Below, piece by piece: positions 26,789-35,632 of a DNA stretch of 64,000 nucleotides (position 1 is its first letter; every line of letters starts with the position of its first letter). Both the position numbers and the translations under genes were made by a program. This stretch comes from Raoultibacter phocaeensis (GTDB lineage: Bacteria; Actinomycetota; Coriobacteriia; Coriobacteriales; Eggerthellaceae): assembly GCF_901411515.1 (NCBI RefSeq), contig NZ_CABDUX010000002.1, forward strand, positions 496,001 to 560,000, in the 5' to 3' direction. The notes below the pieces were generated by a model. The model was not told where the DNA came from. It made no database searches and was given only the letters and a program-made list of their open reading frames with translations.

Positions 26789-28144
26789 ATGGCGCGCAGG
26801 GCTCGAAACACACCGCAAACTTACTCAAACCAGCCCGCCCCCCAATCGCGATCGGCCGGTTCGGTGCCCTCCCATATCCAGGGGCCGCGCATCCTTCTGC
26901 TCTTGTCCGTGTTCGCGCTGCTGCTCATCGGGCTCGTGATGGTGTATTCCGCCGGGTCGATCGAGGCTATCAGCGAAGGCGATTCACCTGCCTCCTTTCT
27001 GGTAAGGCAGCTCGGCTTTGCGGTATTCGGCTGCGTGGGCGCCGTTTTCATCTGGAAGTTCATTCCGTACCACGTGTGGATGGGCAAGCTTCTGTGGGCC
27101 GCATGGATTCTTGCGGTGCTGCTTTTGCTGCTTACCGCGGTGATGGGCACCGTCGGGCTCGGCGCGCAGCGATGGCTCATCATCGGGCCCGTGCGCATTC
27201 AGCCCTCCGAATTCGCCAAGATCGTGTTCGTGCTCATGATGGCGCGCATTCTGTTCGATTTCCGCAACGGCGAACTCGATGTGAGAAACCTGTTCGTGCA
27301 GGTGGCCCTTCTTATCGTCGTGCCGCTTTTCATTATCTACCGCACCCAATCCGATCTTGGCACGACTATCATCTGCTTCGTCGGCATTCTCACCGTGCTC
27401 TGGGTTGGGGAGGTGCCGTTGCGCACGATCCTTTTGCTCGTGATCGGCGGCCTCGCGTTTGCGGCGCTCGCCTCGATGGTGGGCTATCGGCAGGATCGTT
27501 TCGTGTTCTTGAACCCGTGGGACGACGGCGAAGGGGGCTTCGGCAACGGCTACCAGCTCATCCACTCGTTCTATGCGTTTTCGGAGGGCGGCCTGTTCGG
27601 AGTCGGACTCGGCAACTCGCGCGAGAAGTTCCTGTATCTGCCCGAAGCGGAAACCGACTTCATCTTCTCGATCATCGGCGAGGAGCTGGGACTTATCGGT
27701 GCGGCTGCGGTCATCGCGCTCTTTCTGCTGTTCCTGTATGCGGGCATTCGCATCGCGCAGGCGGCTCCCGACAATTTCGGTACTATGATCGCAGGCTCCA
27801 TCACGATTATGGTCGTGTTCCAAGCGTTTCTCAACATCGGGTGCGTGCTCGGACTCTTGCCCACCACGGGAAAGCCCCTTCCGTTCATATCGTCGGGCGG
27901 CTCGTCGCTTGTCGCGTGCTTGTTCATGGTGGGCTTGATCCTGTCGGTCTCGCAGCATTCCGACGTGCCGAGCGTGTACGAGCGCAGGCGAGACGATCTG
28001 CGCGTGGTGCGTTCGACGTCCCCGAGCGCACCTTCGCCGTCGAGAGGCTCATCCCGAGGCCAGGGAGCGGTACCTCGGCGCGGATCGGGGCAAACGGGAT
28101 CGCGCAGCAGGTCGGGTTCGTCGAACAGCAGGTCGAGGAGGTAG
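26789..28144 (+). CDS. ftsW: Septal peptidoglycan glycosyltransferase FtsW
   Basis: SEDS-family membrane protein that polymerises septal peptidoglycan together with FtsI. The 451-residue protein has ten predicted helices and SEDS features such as VYSAGSIEA, GAQRWLIIGPVRIQPSEFAK and PFISSGGSSLVACL. A serine/arginine-rich cytoplasmic tail of about 60 residues follows the last helix. The ATG at 26789 is four bases after murD; the ribosome site is weak. Location before murG is the standard dcw order. Confidence 0.94.
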   Translation: MARRARNTPQTYSNQPAPQSRSAGSVPSHIQGPRILLLLSVFALLLIGLVMVYSAGSIEAISEGDSPASFLVRQLGFAVFGCVGAVFIWKFIPYHVWMGKLLWAAWILAVLLLLLTAVMGTVGLGAQRWLIIGPVRIQPSEFAKIVFVLMMARILFDFRNGELDVRNLFVQVALLIVVPLFIIYRTQSDLGTTIICFVGILTVLWVGEVPLRTILLLVIGGLAFAALASMVGYRQDRFVFLNPWDDGEGGFGNGYQLIHSFYAFSEGGLFGVGLGNSREKFLYLPEAETDFIFSIIGEELGLIGAAAVIALFLLFLYAGIRIAQAAPDNFGTMIAGSITIMVVFQAFLNIGCVLGLLPTTGKPLPFISSGGSSLVACLFMVGLILSVSQHSDVPSVYERRRDDLRVVRSTSPSAPSPSRGSSRGQGAVPRRGSGQTGSRSRSGSSNSRSRR

Positions 28145-28147
28145 GCC

Positions 28148-29239
28148 ATGGTCATCGTATTATCGGGCGGGGGAACCGCCGGGCATATCAATCCAGCGCT
28201 CGCCGTGGCGGAGGTGCTTCAGGAGCGCGGCCACACCGTGCTCTTCGCGGGAACGCCTCAGGGTGTCGAAGCTCGCCTTGTGCGCGAAGCGAACATTCCG
28301 TTCACTGCGTTCGAGGCGGCCGGGTTCGATCGCAGCCGACCGGCGAGCATCCTTTCCGCCGTACGCAAAATCCTCAAAAGCACGCGCGACGCCAAGCGTT
28401 GGTTTTTTGATGTGAAGCCCGATGTGGTTGTGGGTTTCGGGGGCTACGTTTCCATTCCCGTGGGACGCGCTGCCGAGATCATGGGCATTCCCGTGGTCGT
28501 GCACGAGCAGAATTCGGTTATGGGCATGGCGAACAAGTACCTCGCCAAGCACGCGAAAACAGTTGCGCTCACCTACGAGGTGGCGGGTAGCGCCGTCGAA
28601 GATGCGTCGAAGATCGTCGTGACCGGAAACCCCGTGCGCTCATCGGTGCTTGCTGCCTCGCGCGCTGCCGGCCGGGAGATGCTCGGCGTGCCCGACGATG
28701 CGCTCATGCTGCTCGTGTTCGGCGGAAGCTTGGGCGCGCGTCACCTCAACAGCGCGGTGGTCGCGCTCAAGGAAAAGTTGCTCGACGTCGAGAACCTGTA
28801 CGTGGTGCACGTAACGGGCCCTAAAGAGCTCGAAGCGGTCGAGGATGCGCTTGCGCTTTCGGAAGAGGAGAAGAAGCGCTGGCTTGTGTTCGGGTATCAG
28901 GATCGCATGGGCGAGACGCTTGCTGCGAGCGATGCGGTGGTGTCGCGCGCGGGCGCGACGTCGCTCGCCGAGATATCGGCGCTCCATCTGCCATCTCTGC
29001 TCGTTCCGTTCCCGTTCGCCACCGAAGACCATCAGACCAAAAACGCCCAGGCCTACGTTGCGGGCGGTGCAGCGTATCTGGTTTCCGACGACGAGGTCGA
29101 GGGCGACGGGTTTGCGACGCTTCTGTTCTCCATGATCGAAGACGAGGCGGTGCGCGAACGCATGCGCGAGGCGTCGAAGCAATTCAAGACGAAGGATGCG
29201 GCATCGAGATTGGCAGATGTTGTGATAGCGGCGGTTTAG
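28148..29239 (+). CDS. murG: UDP-GlcNAc: lipid I N-acetylglucosaminyltransferase MurG
   Basis: Peripheral GT28 glycosyltransferase that converts lipid I to lipid II. The 363-residue protein has the glycine-rich N-terminal GGGTAGHINPAL, VGFGGYVSIPVGRA, HEQNSVMGMANK, LVFGGSLGARHLN and the donor-site SRAGATSLAE. All family blocks are present at normal spacing. It starts three bases after ftsW and is followed by a 93-base gap before murC. Confidence 0.95.
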   Translation: MVIVLSGGGTAGHINPALAVAEVLQERGHTVLFAGTPQGVEARLVREANIPFTAFEAAGFDRSRPASILSAVRKILKSTRDAKRWFFDVKPDVVVGFGGYVSIPVGRAAEIMGIPVVVHEQNSVMGMANKYLAKHAKTVALTYEVAGSAVEDASKIVVTGNPVRSSVLAASRAAGREMLGVPDDALMLLVFGGSLGARHLNSAVVALKEKLLDVENLYVVHVTGPKELEAVEDALALSEEEKKRWLVFGYQDRMGETLAASDAVVSRAGATSLAEISALHLPSLLVPFPFATEDHQTKNAQAYVAGGAAYLVSDDEVEGDGFATLLFSMIEDEAVRERMREASKQFKTKDAASRLADVVIAAV

Positions 29240-29332
29240 AAGCCCTGCGAGCGATACAATGCCAACGGCAGACGCGGCCTTGCAGGTGCGCTTCTGCGCG
29301 AGTGCACAGACGAAAGGAACCCGTAAGCGACT

Positions 29333-30757
29333 ATGACAGAGAAGCGCATCGAGACAGTCCACTTCATCGGCATCGGCGGAGTCGGCATGAGCGGCATCGC
29401 GCGCGTTGCCCACGATCAGGGCATGGTCGTGAGCGGCTCGGATCTGAAGGAGAGCCGCTATACCAAACAGCTCAAGGATGCGGGGGTAGCCGTGCACATC
29501 GGGCACAGCGCCGAGAACCTTCCTGCGAGCGATCCCGACGTCGTGGTCGTATCGACCGCCATACTCGATAACAACCCCGAGCTCAAAGCGGCCAAAGAGC
29601 GCAAGCTTCCCATCTGGCATCGCGCGAAGATGCTCGCGGCGCTCGGCGTCGGCAAGAAAACGCTTGCCGTTGCGGGCACGCACGGCAAGACCACCACCTC
29701 GTCGATGCTCGCGAGCACGCTCGATGCAATGGGTGCCGATCCGAGCTTCCTCATCGGCGGCATCGTGCGCGCATACGGCACGAACGCCCACTCGGGGCAG
29801 GGCGCGTACTACGTGGTCGAGGCCGACGAGAGCGACAAATCGTTCACCTACCTCGATCCGCACGCCGTGCTCGTCACCAACATCGAAGCCGACCATCTCG
29901 ACCATTACAGCGGCATCGAGGAGATATACGGCCTGTTCGGCCAGTTCATCGGATCGATACCCGAGGAAAGCGCATGCGTGGCGTGCGGCGAGGACGCCGA
30001 ACTTGTACGGGTTGCCCGCGAGACGGGCCGCACCGTGTACACCTACGGGTTTTCCGAGGGGTGTGACATACGCATCGCCGAGTACGAGCCGTGCGGCATC
30101 GGGAGCGATTTCACGGTTGTGTTTCCCGATAACACGTCCGTGCGCGCCCATATCAAGCAAAACCCCGGCAAGCACAACGTGCTCAACGGGGCGGGCGTGC
30201 TCGGCCTTGCCTGGGTGCTCGGCCTGCCCGTCGACGAGGCTGCGCGCGCGCTCGCGGAATTCTCGGGCGTGAGACGCAGGTTCGATCTGGTCGGCAGCGC
30301 TGCGGGTGTGACGGTCGTCGACGACTACGCGCACCATCCCACCGAAATCGCCGCGACGATCCAAGCGGCCAAGGCGCTCGACTTCAAGCGCGTTCACGTG
30401 CTGTTCCAGCCGCACCGTTATTCACGCGTGCCACTGTTCACCGAAGTGCTCAAAGACGAATTCGGTTCCGCGTTCGACGATGCCGATACCGTCACGTTCA
30501 TGGACGTGTACCCCGCAGGCGAGACACCCGTTCCCGGCGTGTCGGGCAAGACGTTTCTCGATGTCGTGCTCGACCATGCAGGCCATCCCGACGCCGCGTA
30601 CGTGCCCCGTCGCATCGAGGTTGTTCCCTACCTTGCATCGAAGGTGGCTCCGGGGGATCTGGTGCTCACCATGGGGGCGGGCGATGTGACCGCCATCGGC
30701 CCTCAGCTTGCATCGGCTCTCGAGGCTACGGTGCGCGTATCGGGATGCGACCGATGA
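29333..30757 (+). CDS. murC: UDP-MurNAc: L-alanine ligase MurC
   Basis: First Mur ligase of the stem peptide, adding L-alanine to UDP-MurNAc. The 474-residue protein starts with HFIGIGGVGMSGIARV, has the ATP loop VAGTHGKTTTSSM and the VEADESDKSF segment, and ends with the third domain containing DDYAHHPTEI and LFQPHRYSR. The ATG at 29333 follows GAAAGGAA at a slightly long spacing. A TACAAT in the preceding gap might be a secondary promoter, without a good -35. Confidence 0.95.
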   Translation: MTEKRIETVHFIGIGGVGMSGIARVAHDQGMVVSGSDLKESRYTKQLKDAGVAVHIGHSAENLPASDPDVVVVSTAILDNNPELKAAKERKLPIWHRAKMLAALGVGKKTLAVAGTHGKTTTSSMLASTLDAMGADPSFLIGGIVRAYGTNAHSGQGAYYVVEADESDKSFTYLDPHAVLVTNIEADHLDHYSGIEEIYGLFGQFIGSIPEESACVACGEDAELVRVARETGRTVYTYGFSEGCDIRIAEYEPCGIGSDFTVVFPDNTSVRAHIKQNPGKHNVLNGAGVLGLAWVLGLPVDEAARALAEFSGVRRRFDLVGSAAGVTVVDDYAHHPTEIAATIQAAKALDFKRVHVLFQPHRYSRVPLFTEVLKDEFGSAFDDADTVTFMDVYPAGETPVPGVSGKTFLDVVLDHAGHPDAAYVPRRIEVVPYLASKVAPGDLVLTMGAGDVTAIGPQLASALEATVRVSGCDR

Positions 30758-30767
30758 GGCGGATGCG

Positions 30768-31694
30768 ATGACGGCCCGCCACACCTCCGCCCTCGAGGCG
30801 CTGCTCGTCGACGATTCCTTCGACGGCGACATCTACCCCAACGAGCCGATGGCGCGCCATACGACGTACCGCATCGGCGGCCCGGCGCGTTTTTTCGTGT
30901 GCGCTTCGTCGCTGAGCGCGCTCTCTCAGCTCGTGCGCACCTGCGAGGAAAGCAACGTGGCGTGGATCGCCGTAGGCAAGGGAAGCAACCTGCTCGTATC
31001 GGACGACGGGTTCGACGGCGTGGTGATTTCGCTCGGTCGCGACTTCAAGACGTGCCGCTTCGACGAGGAGCGTTCCTCGTTTTCGGTCGGCGCAGGCGTT
31101 CCGCTTTCCTCGGTCGTGCAGGATGCATTCAAGCGAGGCCTTGCGGGACTCGAGTTCGCGGTGGGCACGCCGGGCACCGTCGGCGGTGCGGTTCGCATGA
31201 ACGCTGGTTCGGCCGACGAGTGGATCGGCGGGCGCATCGCGTCGGTGACGACGATGGCCCCGAAGCAGGGACTCAAGCGTTATGCGGGTGCCGATATCGC
31301 GTGGGGCTACCGCTCGTGTTCGCTGCCTGCCGACGAGATCGTGCTCGAATGCGAACTTCTCGTGCAGAGCGCGCTGCCTTCGTTCATCCGTGGGAAAATG
31401 GAAGCGGCGCTCACCAAGCGCAAGAAGTCCCAGCCGCTCAACGTCGCCTCGTGCGGCAGCGTTTTCAAAAACCCGGAAGGGAACTCGGCTGGCGCGCTGA
31501 TCGACGGCGTCGGGCTCAAGGGCACGCGCATCGGCGGCGCGCAGATATCGGACATGCATGCAAACTTCATCGTGAACGTCGACAATGCGACGGCGCGCGA
31601 TGTGAGGGAGCTCATCGAGCTCGCACGTACCAAGGTGAAAGAGGCGTATGGCATCGAATTACAACCGGAAGTCCGCTTCCTCGGGTTCGCGTAG
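30768..31694 (+). CDS. murB: UDP-N-acetylenolpyruvoylglucosamine reductase MurB
   Basis: FAD/NADPH enzyme that reduces UDP-GlcNAc-enolpyruvate to UDP-MurNAc. The 308-residue protein shows HTTYRIGGPARFFV, the FAD-binding VGKGSNLLVSDDG, GTPGTVGGAVRMNAG, and the C-terminal SCGSVFKNPEG and LQPEVRFLG blocks, with the serine of GSVFKNP as the proton donor. The ATG at 30768 is ten bases after murC. Its 3' end overlaps ftsQ by 47 bases, an unusually long overlap in this cluster. Confidence 0.95.
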   Translation: MTARHTSALEALLVDDSFDGDIYPNEPMARHTTYRIGGPARFFVCASSLSALSQLVRTCEESNVAWIAVGKGSNLLVSDDGFDGVVISLGRDFKTCRFDEERSSFSVGAGVPLSSVVQDAFKRGLAGLEFAVGTPGTVGGAVRMNAGSADEWIGGRIASVTTMAPKQGLKRYAGADIAWGYRSCSLPADEIVLECELLVQSALPSFIRGKMEAALTKRKKSQPLNVASCGSVFKNPEGNSAGALIDGVGLKGTRIGGAQISDMHANFIVNVDNATARDVRELIELARTKVKEAYGIELQPEVRFLGFA

Positions 31695-32685
31695 GAAGCC
31701 CGCAGCCCGAAGCGGCAGCGCCCGGTCGTATCCGAACGGCCGAAATCAGTCGCGCCCGCAGCGAAGCCAACCGGCACCGAACCGTTCGGCGGGCAGGTCG
31801 CGTCAAGGAAAAGGCTATGGCGCGCCCGCAAGCGGCCGTCAGGTCACGTCGGTGCGCATCGGCGATATCGGCCAGGCCGAGCGCGCCCAGCGGGCGCAGA
31901 GGACGTACCGCCGCTACATCATCCGCGTGGTCGCCGTAATCGCGCTTATCGGCGCGCTTTTCGTCGGTGGCGTCACGGTGTACAACTCGAACCTTTTCAC
32001 GATCACGAACGTGCAGGTGACGGGCGTTGAGCACCTGACGGCCACCGAGATGACCGAACTTGCCTCGGTGCCCGCCGGTACCACACTTCTGCGCGTCGAT
32101 GCCGGGGGCATCCAGCAGCGGCTTCTGCGCGACGCATGGGTGAAGGAGGCGTCGGTCAACCGCGTGTTCCCCGATACGCTCGAGCTCGCGATAACAGAGC
32201 GCACCATCGCAGCGGTGGTGAGCGTACCGGTTGACAGCGCTCAGAACACCGAGGATTGGGCGATCGCATCGGATGGCACGTGGCTCATGGCCATTCCCGA
32301 GGCGGGCTCCGAGGCATCGAAGACCATCAGCCAGAACGTGTACGAAGATGCGGCCGAGGTGCTCCACATCTCCGACGTGCCGCTTGGGGTGTCGCCCGAG
32401 GTGGGGGCGCATTGCACCGATGCGAACGTCGTGAACGCCCTCGACATCGTGAACGGACTCACGACCGATCTGGCCGATCAGGTGAAATCGGTGAAGGCGA
32501 CCGAGACCGCATCGACGGTGCTCACGCTCGAAAACGGCATCGAGATCGCGTTCGGCGAAGCGGGTACGACCGAGGAGATCCGCACGAAAGAGCGCGTCAT
32601 CTTGAAGCTCATGGAAGAGAACCCGGGAACGATCTCTTACATCAACGTGCGCGTGGTCGACCGTCCCACGTGGCGCTCGCTGTAG
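31648..32685 (+). CDS. ftsQ: Cell-division protein FtsQ/DivIB
   Basis: Bitopic divisome protein of 345 residues. An Arg/Ser/Pro-rich cytoplasmic N terminus of about 90 residues precedes one helix (VVAVIALIGALFVGGVTVY) and a POTRA domain starting FTITNVQVTGVEHLTATEM, with the conserved VNRVFPDTLELAITER end. The start codon ATG at 31648 lies inside the last 47 bases of murB. The ftsZ promoter follows this gene, so ftsQ probably ends the first transcript segment, with read-through possible. Confidence 0.9.
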   Translation: MASNYNRKSASSGSRRKPAARSGSARSYPNGRNQSRPQRSQPAPNRSAGRSRQGKGYGAPASGRQVTSVRIGDIGQAERAQRAQRTYRRYIIRVVAVIALIGALFVGGVTVYNSNLFTITNVQVTGVEHLTATEMTELASVPAGTTLLRVDAGGIQQRLLRDAWVKEASVNRVFPDTLELAITERTIAAVVSVPVDSAQNTEDWAIASDGTWLMAIPEAGSEASKTISQNVYEDAAEVLHISDVPLGVSPEVGAHCTDANVVNALDIVNGLTTDLADQVKSVKATETASTVLTLENGIEIAFGEAGTTEEIRTKERVILKLMEENPGTISYINVRVVDRPTWRSL

Positions 32686-32778
32686 GCGCGGCGTTGCGCA
32701 GCTGTAACCTGCGCGTTCATGTTGTCGTGTGACTGATTACCGTTTTTTGACGTATCTGTTGTTTCACCGTGCTGTAAT

Positions 32779-32806
32779 TTGCAATTGCACTGTCATCGTG
32801 TACAAT
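32779..32806 (+). promoter_or_regulatory. Promoter for ftsZ
   Basis: TTGCAA (32779-32784) and TACAAT (32801-32806) are separated by 16 bases, giving a leader of about 70 bases before ftsZ. The leader contains GAAAACGCAGCAT twice in direct repeat (about 32840-32870). This is the most AT-rich intergenic space of the cluster and supports an own promoter for ftsZ. Confidence 0.65.
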
Positions 32807-32882
32807 AGCGCCACGTTGTAAAACGTACGTATACGCAGGAAAACGCAGCATTTGAAAACGCAGCATATGTGGGGAGTACAGG

Positions 32883-34007
32883 ATGCCAAACATAACAGGT
32901 CCCGAGCATTTGGCGGTCATCAAGGTCGTAGGCGTTGGTGGCGGCGGCACGAATGCAGTCAATCGCATGGTCGAGGCTGGCATTAAGGGCGTTGAGCTCA
33001 TCGCCGTTAACACCGACCGCCAGGCTTTGCTCATGTCCGACGCCGATAAGACGATCCATATCGGCGAAGAGCTCACCCGCGGTCTCGGTGCCGGCGCGAA
33101 CCCCGAAGTGGGATGCCAGGCAGCCGAGGAAAGCCGGGCAGAGATCCGCGAAGCGCTCGCCGAAGCCGACATGGTGTTCGTCACCGCAGGCGAAGGCGGC
33201 GGAACGGGCACGGGAGCCGCTCCCATCGTAGCTGAAATCGCGCGCGAGGAAATCGGCGCGCTCACCGTGGGCATCGTAACGAAGCCCTTTTCTTTCGAAG
33301 GCCGTCTGCGCCGCAACCAGGCCGAGCAGGGTATCGATCTTCTGTCCCAGAAAGTCGATACGCTCATCGTCATCCCGAACGACCGTCTGCTCGAGATCGT
33401 CGAGAAGAAGACCACCATGCTCGACGCGTTCCGTATCGCCGACGATACGCTGCGCCAAGGCATTCAGGGCGTCACCGACCTCATCACCATTCCGGGCCTC
33501 ATCAACCTCGACTTCGCGGACATCCGCACGGTCATGAAGGATGCGGGCACCGCGCTCATGGGCATCGGCCGCTCCTCGGGCGAGAGCCGTGCGCTCGACG
33601 CCGCCCAGCAGGCCACGAATTCCAAGCTGCTCGAATCTTCGATCTCGGGCGCTTCCCGCGTGCTGTTCTCCATTGCCGGCGGCCCCGATCTTACGCTCAC
33701 CGAAGTCGACGAGGCGGCTCGTACCGTCGAGTCGTGTGCCGATGAGAGCGCGAACATCATCTACGGCCAGATCATCGACGAGACGCTCGGCGACGAGGTG
33801 CGTATCACCGTCATCGCCACCGGGTTCAAACAAGGTGCATCCCAGTCGTCGATGGACTTCTCGCGCAAGGATCTGTTTGCTTCTACCGCGCAGTCTTCGC
33901 CCGAACCGGCGCCGCAGCCAGCGCCGTCCGTCAACTTCTCGAACAGCCCGAACGGCCGCTTCGCAGACGAGGATTACATTCCCGACTTCCTGAAGCGCCA
34001 GCGTTAA
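32883..34007 (+). CDS. ftsZ: Cell-division GTPase FtsZ
   Basis: Tubulin homologue that forms the division ring. The 374-residue protein has the N-terminal [17 protein letters not shown], the tubulin signature [10 protein letters not shown], the GTPase T7-loop region [11 protein letters not shown], a short variable linker, and the conserved C-terminal peptide [12 protein letters not shown] that would contact SepF. No ftsA is present in the cluster, which fits actinobacteria where SepF anchors FtsZ. The ATG at 32883 follows GGGGAG. Confidence 0.97.
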   Translation: MPNITGPEHLAVIKVVGVGGGGTNAVNRMVEAGIKGVELIAVNTDRQALLMSDADKTIHIGEELTRGLGAGANPEVGCQAAEESRAEIREALAEADMVFVTAGEGGGTGTGAAPIVAEIAREEIGALTVGIVTKPFSFEGRLRRNQAEQGIDLLSQKVDTLIVIPNDRLLEIVEKKTTMLDAFRIADDTLRQGIQGVTDLITIPGLINLDFADIRTVMKDAGTALMGIGRSSGESRALDAAQQATNSKLLESSISGASRVLFSIAGGPDLTLTEVDEAARTVESCADESANIIYGQIIDETLGDEVRITVIATGFKQGASQSSMDFSRKDLFASTAQSSPEPAPQPAPSVNFSNSPNGRFADEDYIPDFLKRQR

Positions 34008-34030
34008 CCGAATATCCGGGTTACCCCACT

Positions 34031-34864
34031 ATGAAAGCGACCCTTGAGCTGCCGTTGCCGCATCTGTCCAAGGGTCGTTTTGCGTCGGTTTCGGCGCTGA
34101 CCGACGATGATCTGTACGCGTGTCTTGGCGTGCGCATTGCCTTCACCGACCGCATGGGCGGCGTGAGCGCGGGGCCTTTCGAATCGCTTAACCTGGGCGC
34201 TCACGTGAACGACGATGTCACATGCGTCGAGCGCAATCGTGCGATCGTAGCCGAAGCGTTCCGGGTCGCGCCCGAGCGCATGATCGTTCCCTTGCAGGTG
34301 CACGGCACGCATATCGTCGTCGCAGACGGCGAGAAGGCGGCTGATGTCGAGCGTGCACGTACCGCGGCGAACGCGGGTGCCGACGCCCTTGTCGTCGAAG
34401 CGACAAACGTGGCGGCGCTTCTGTGCTTCGCCGATTGCGTCCCGGTCATCATCGTGTCTCCAAGCGGGCGCTTCGCCGTTGCCCACGCGGGCTGGAGGGG
34501 TGCGGTGCATGGCATTGCGGCAAAGACGGCGAGTCTTTTAGCCCGGCTCGACGAGCGCGACGGGTTCGGTTCGACCGCGGCTTTGATGAACGCCTACCTA
34601 GGTCCGCATATTTGCGCCGAATGCTTTGAGACGGGCGACGAGGTGCGCGCACGCTTTCTCGAGAAGTTCGGCGAAGCATGTACTCCCGACGAGCGCCACG
34701 TTGATCTCGCGTGCGCCCTGCGTACCGATCTTAAGCGCGTCGGTGTCGTGCGGGTGGCCGATGCGGGGCAGTGCACGGTATGCGGAAACGAACGGTATTT
34801 CTCGCATCGCGCCCAAAACGGTGTCGCCGGACGCCACGGCGCGTTTGCGTATCGACAGAGGTGA
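34031..34864 (+). CDS. pgeF: Peptidoglycan editing factor / laccase-domain protein PgeF (YfiH)
   Basis: Multicopper-like laccase-domain protein of 277 residues; family members are purine nucleoside phosphorylases and, in E. coli, affect peptidoglycan precursor fidelity. Metal/active-site blocks are clear: PLQVHGTHI, CFADCVPVII and HAGWRG, plus the N-terminal TDRMGGVSAGPFESLNLG. The ATG at 34031 is 23 bases after ftsZ, but a hairpin with a T-run lies across its first 17 codons, so a later start is possible. It is followed four bases later by yggS, the usual neighbour. Confidence 0.88.
   Translation: MKATLELPLPHLSKGRFASVSALTDDDLYACLGVRIAFTDRMGGVSAGPFESLNLGAHVNDDVTCVERNRAIVAEAFRVAPERMIVPLQVHGTHIVVADGEKAADVERARTAANAGADALVVEATNVAALLCFADCVPVIIVSPSGRFAVAHAGWRGAVHGIAAKTASLLARLDERDGFGSTAALMNAYLGPHICAECFETGDEVRARFLEKFGEACTPDERHVDLACALRTDLKRVGVVRVADAGQCTVCGNERYFSHRAQNGVAGRHGAFAYRQR
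34038..34081 (+). terminator. Terminator-like hairpin at the start of pgeF
   Basis: A perfect nine-base stem CGACCCTTG / CAAGGGTCG (34038-34046 with 34069-34077) with a 22-base loop is followed by TTTT at 34078-34081. It lies 30 bases after the ftsZ stop codon but within the predicted beginning of pgeF. It could reduce read-through from ftsZ into the downstream genes. Confidence 0.55.
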
Positions 34865-34868
34865 GGAT

Positions 34869-35561
34869 ATGAGCATCGAAACGCGCTACAGGCGCCTGGA
34901 AGAAGAGATAGCGAAAGCCTGCATGCAGGCGGGCAGGGATCCGCACGAGGTAGCGCTCGTTGCGGTGTCGAAGACCGTCGGCGCCGACGAGGTGTCCGAG
35001 GCCTTCGCTGCCGGTGCGCGGAACTTCGGCGAGAACAGGCCCGACGGTCTACTTGAGAAAGCGCCCTTGCACGCAGGCGCGACATGGCACTTCATCGGAA
35101 ACATCCAGTCGCGCAGAATCGGCGATATCGTGGCGCACGCCGATCTCGTGCATTCGCTGTTCGAAGAGCGCCACGCCGACAAGATCGACGCGGCGGCGCG
35201 TGCGGCAGGCAAGGTGCAAGACGTGCTTATCGAGGTGAACGTTTCGGGCGAGGCGAGCAAGAGCGGGCGCGCGCCTGACGAGGCGGCCTTGCTTGTCGAG
35301 CATTGCCTGGGGCTTGCCAACGTGCGCGTGCGCGGGCTCATGACGATGGCCCCTCAGGGCGATCTCGCCGGTGCAAGGGCGTGCTTCGAGCTTTTACACA
35401 CGTTGCGCGACGAGCTCAAGGCGGAGCACTCGTCGTGCGAGGACGACCGGTTCATGCATGATCTTTCTATGGGAATGAGCGAAGACTGGCGCGAGGGCAT
35501 AGCCGCGGGCGCTACCATAGTCCGAATTGGACGCGCAGTTTTCGATGATGCCTTCGAATGA
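34869..35561 (+). CDS. PLP homeostasis protein (YggS/PLPBP family)
   Basis: A 230-residue single-domain PLP-binding protein of the YggS/ProSC family, which controls intracellular pyridoxal phosphate levels and has no known catalytic activity. The PLP lysine is K35 in LVAVSKTVGADE; NFGENRPDGLLEK, WHFIGNIQSR and FMHDLSMGMSEDWREGI are family blocks. It starts four bases after pgeF. Linkage to sepF and division genes is common in Gram-positive bacteria. Confidence 0.92.
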   Translation: MSIETRYRRLEEEIAKACMQAGRDPHEVALVAVSKTVGADEVSEAFAAGARNFGENRPDGLLEKAPLHAGATWHFIGNIQSRRIGDIVAHADLVHSLFEERHADKIDAAARAAGKVQDVLIEVNVSGEASKSGRAPDEAALLVEHCLGLANVRVRGLMTMAPQGDLAGARACFELLHTLRDELKAEHSSCEDDRFMHDLSMGMSEDWREGIAAGATIVRIGRAVFDDAFE

Positions 35562-35632
35562 GCGGCATGTCGCAATAGCAGCTAAGCGTCGGGCATACGC
35601 AGCGCCCGGCCGAAACGAAGCAGGTGATTACG

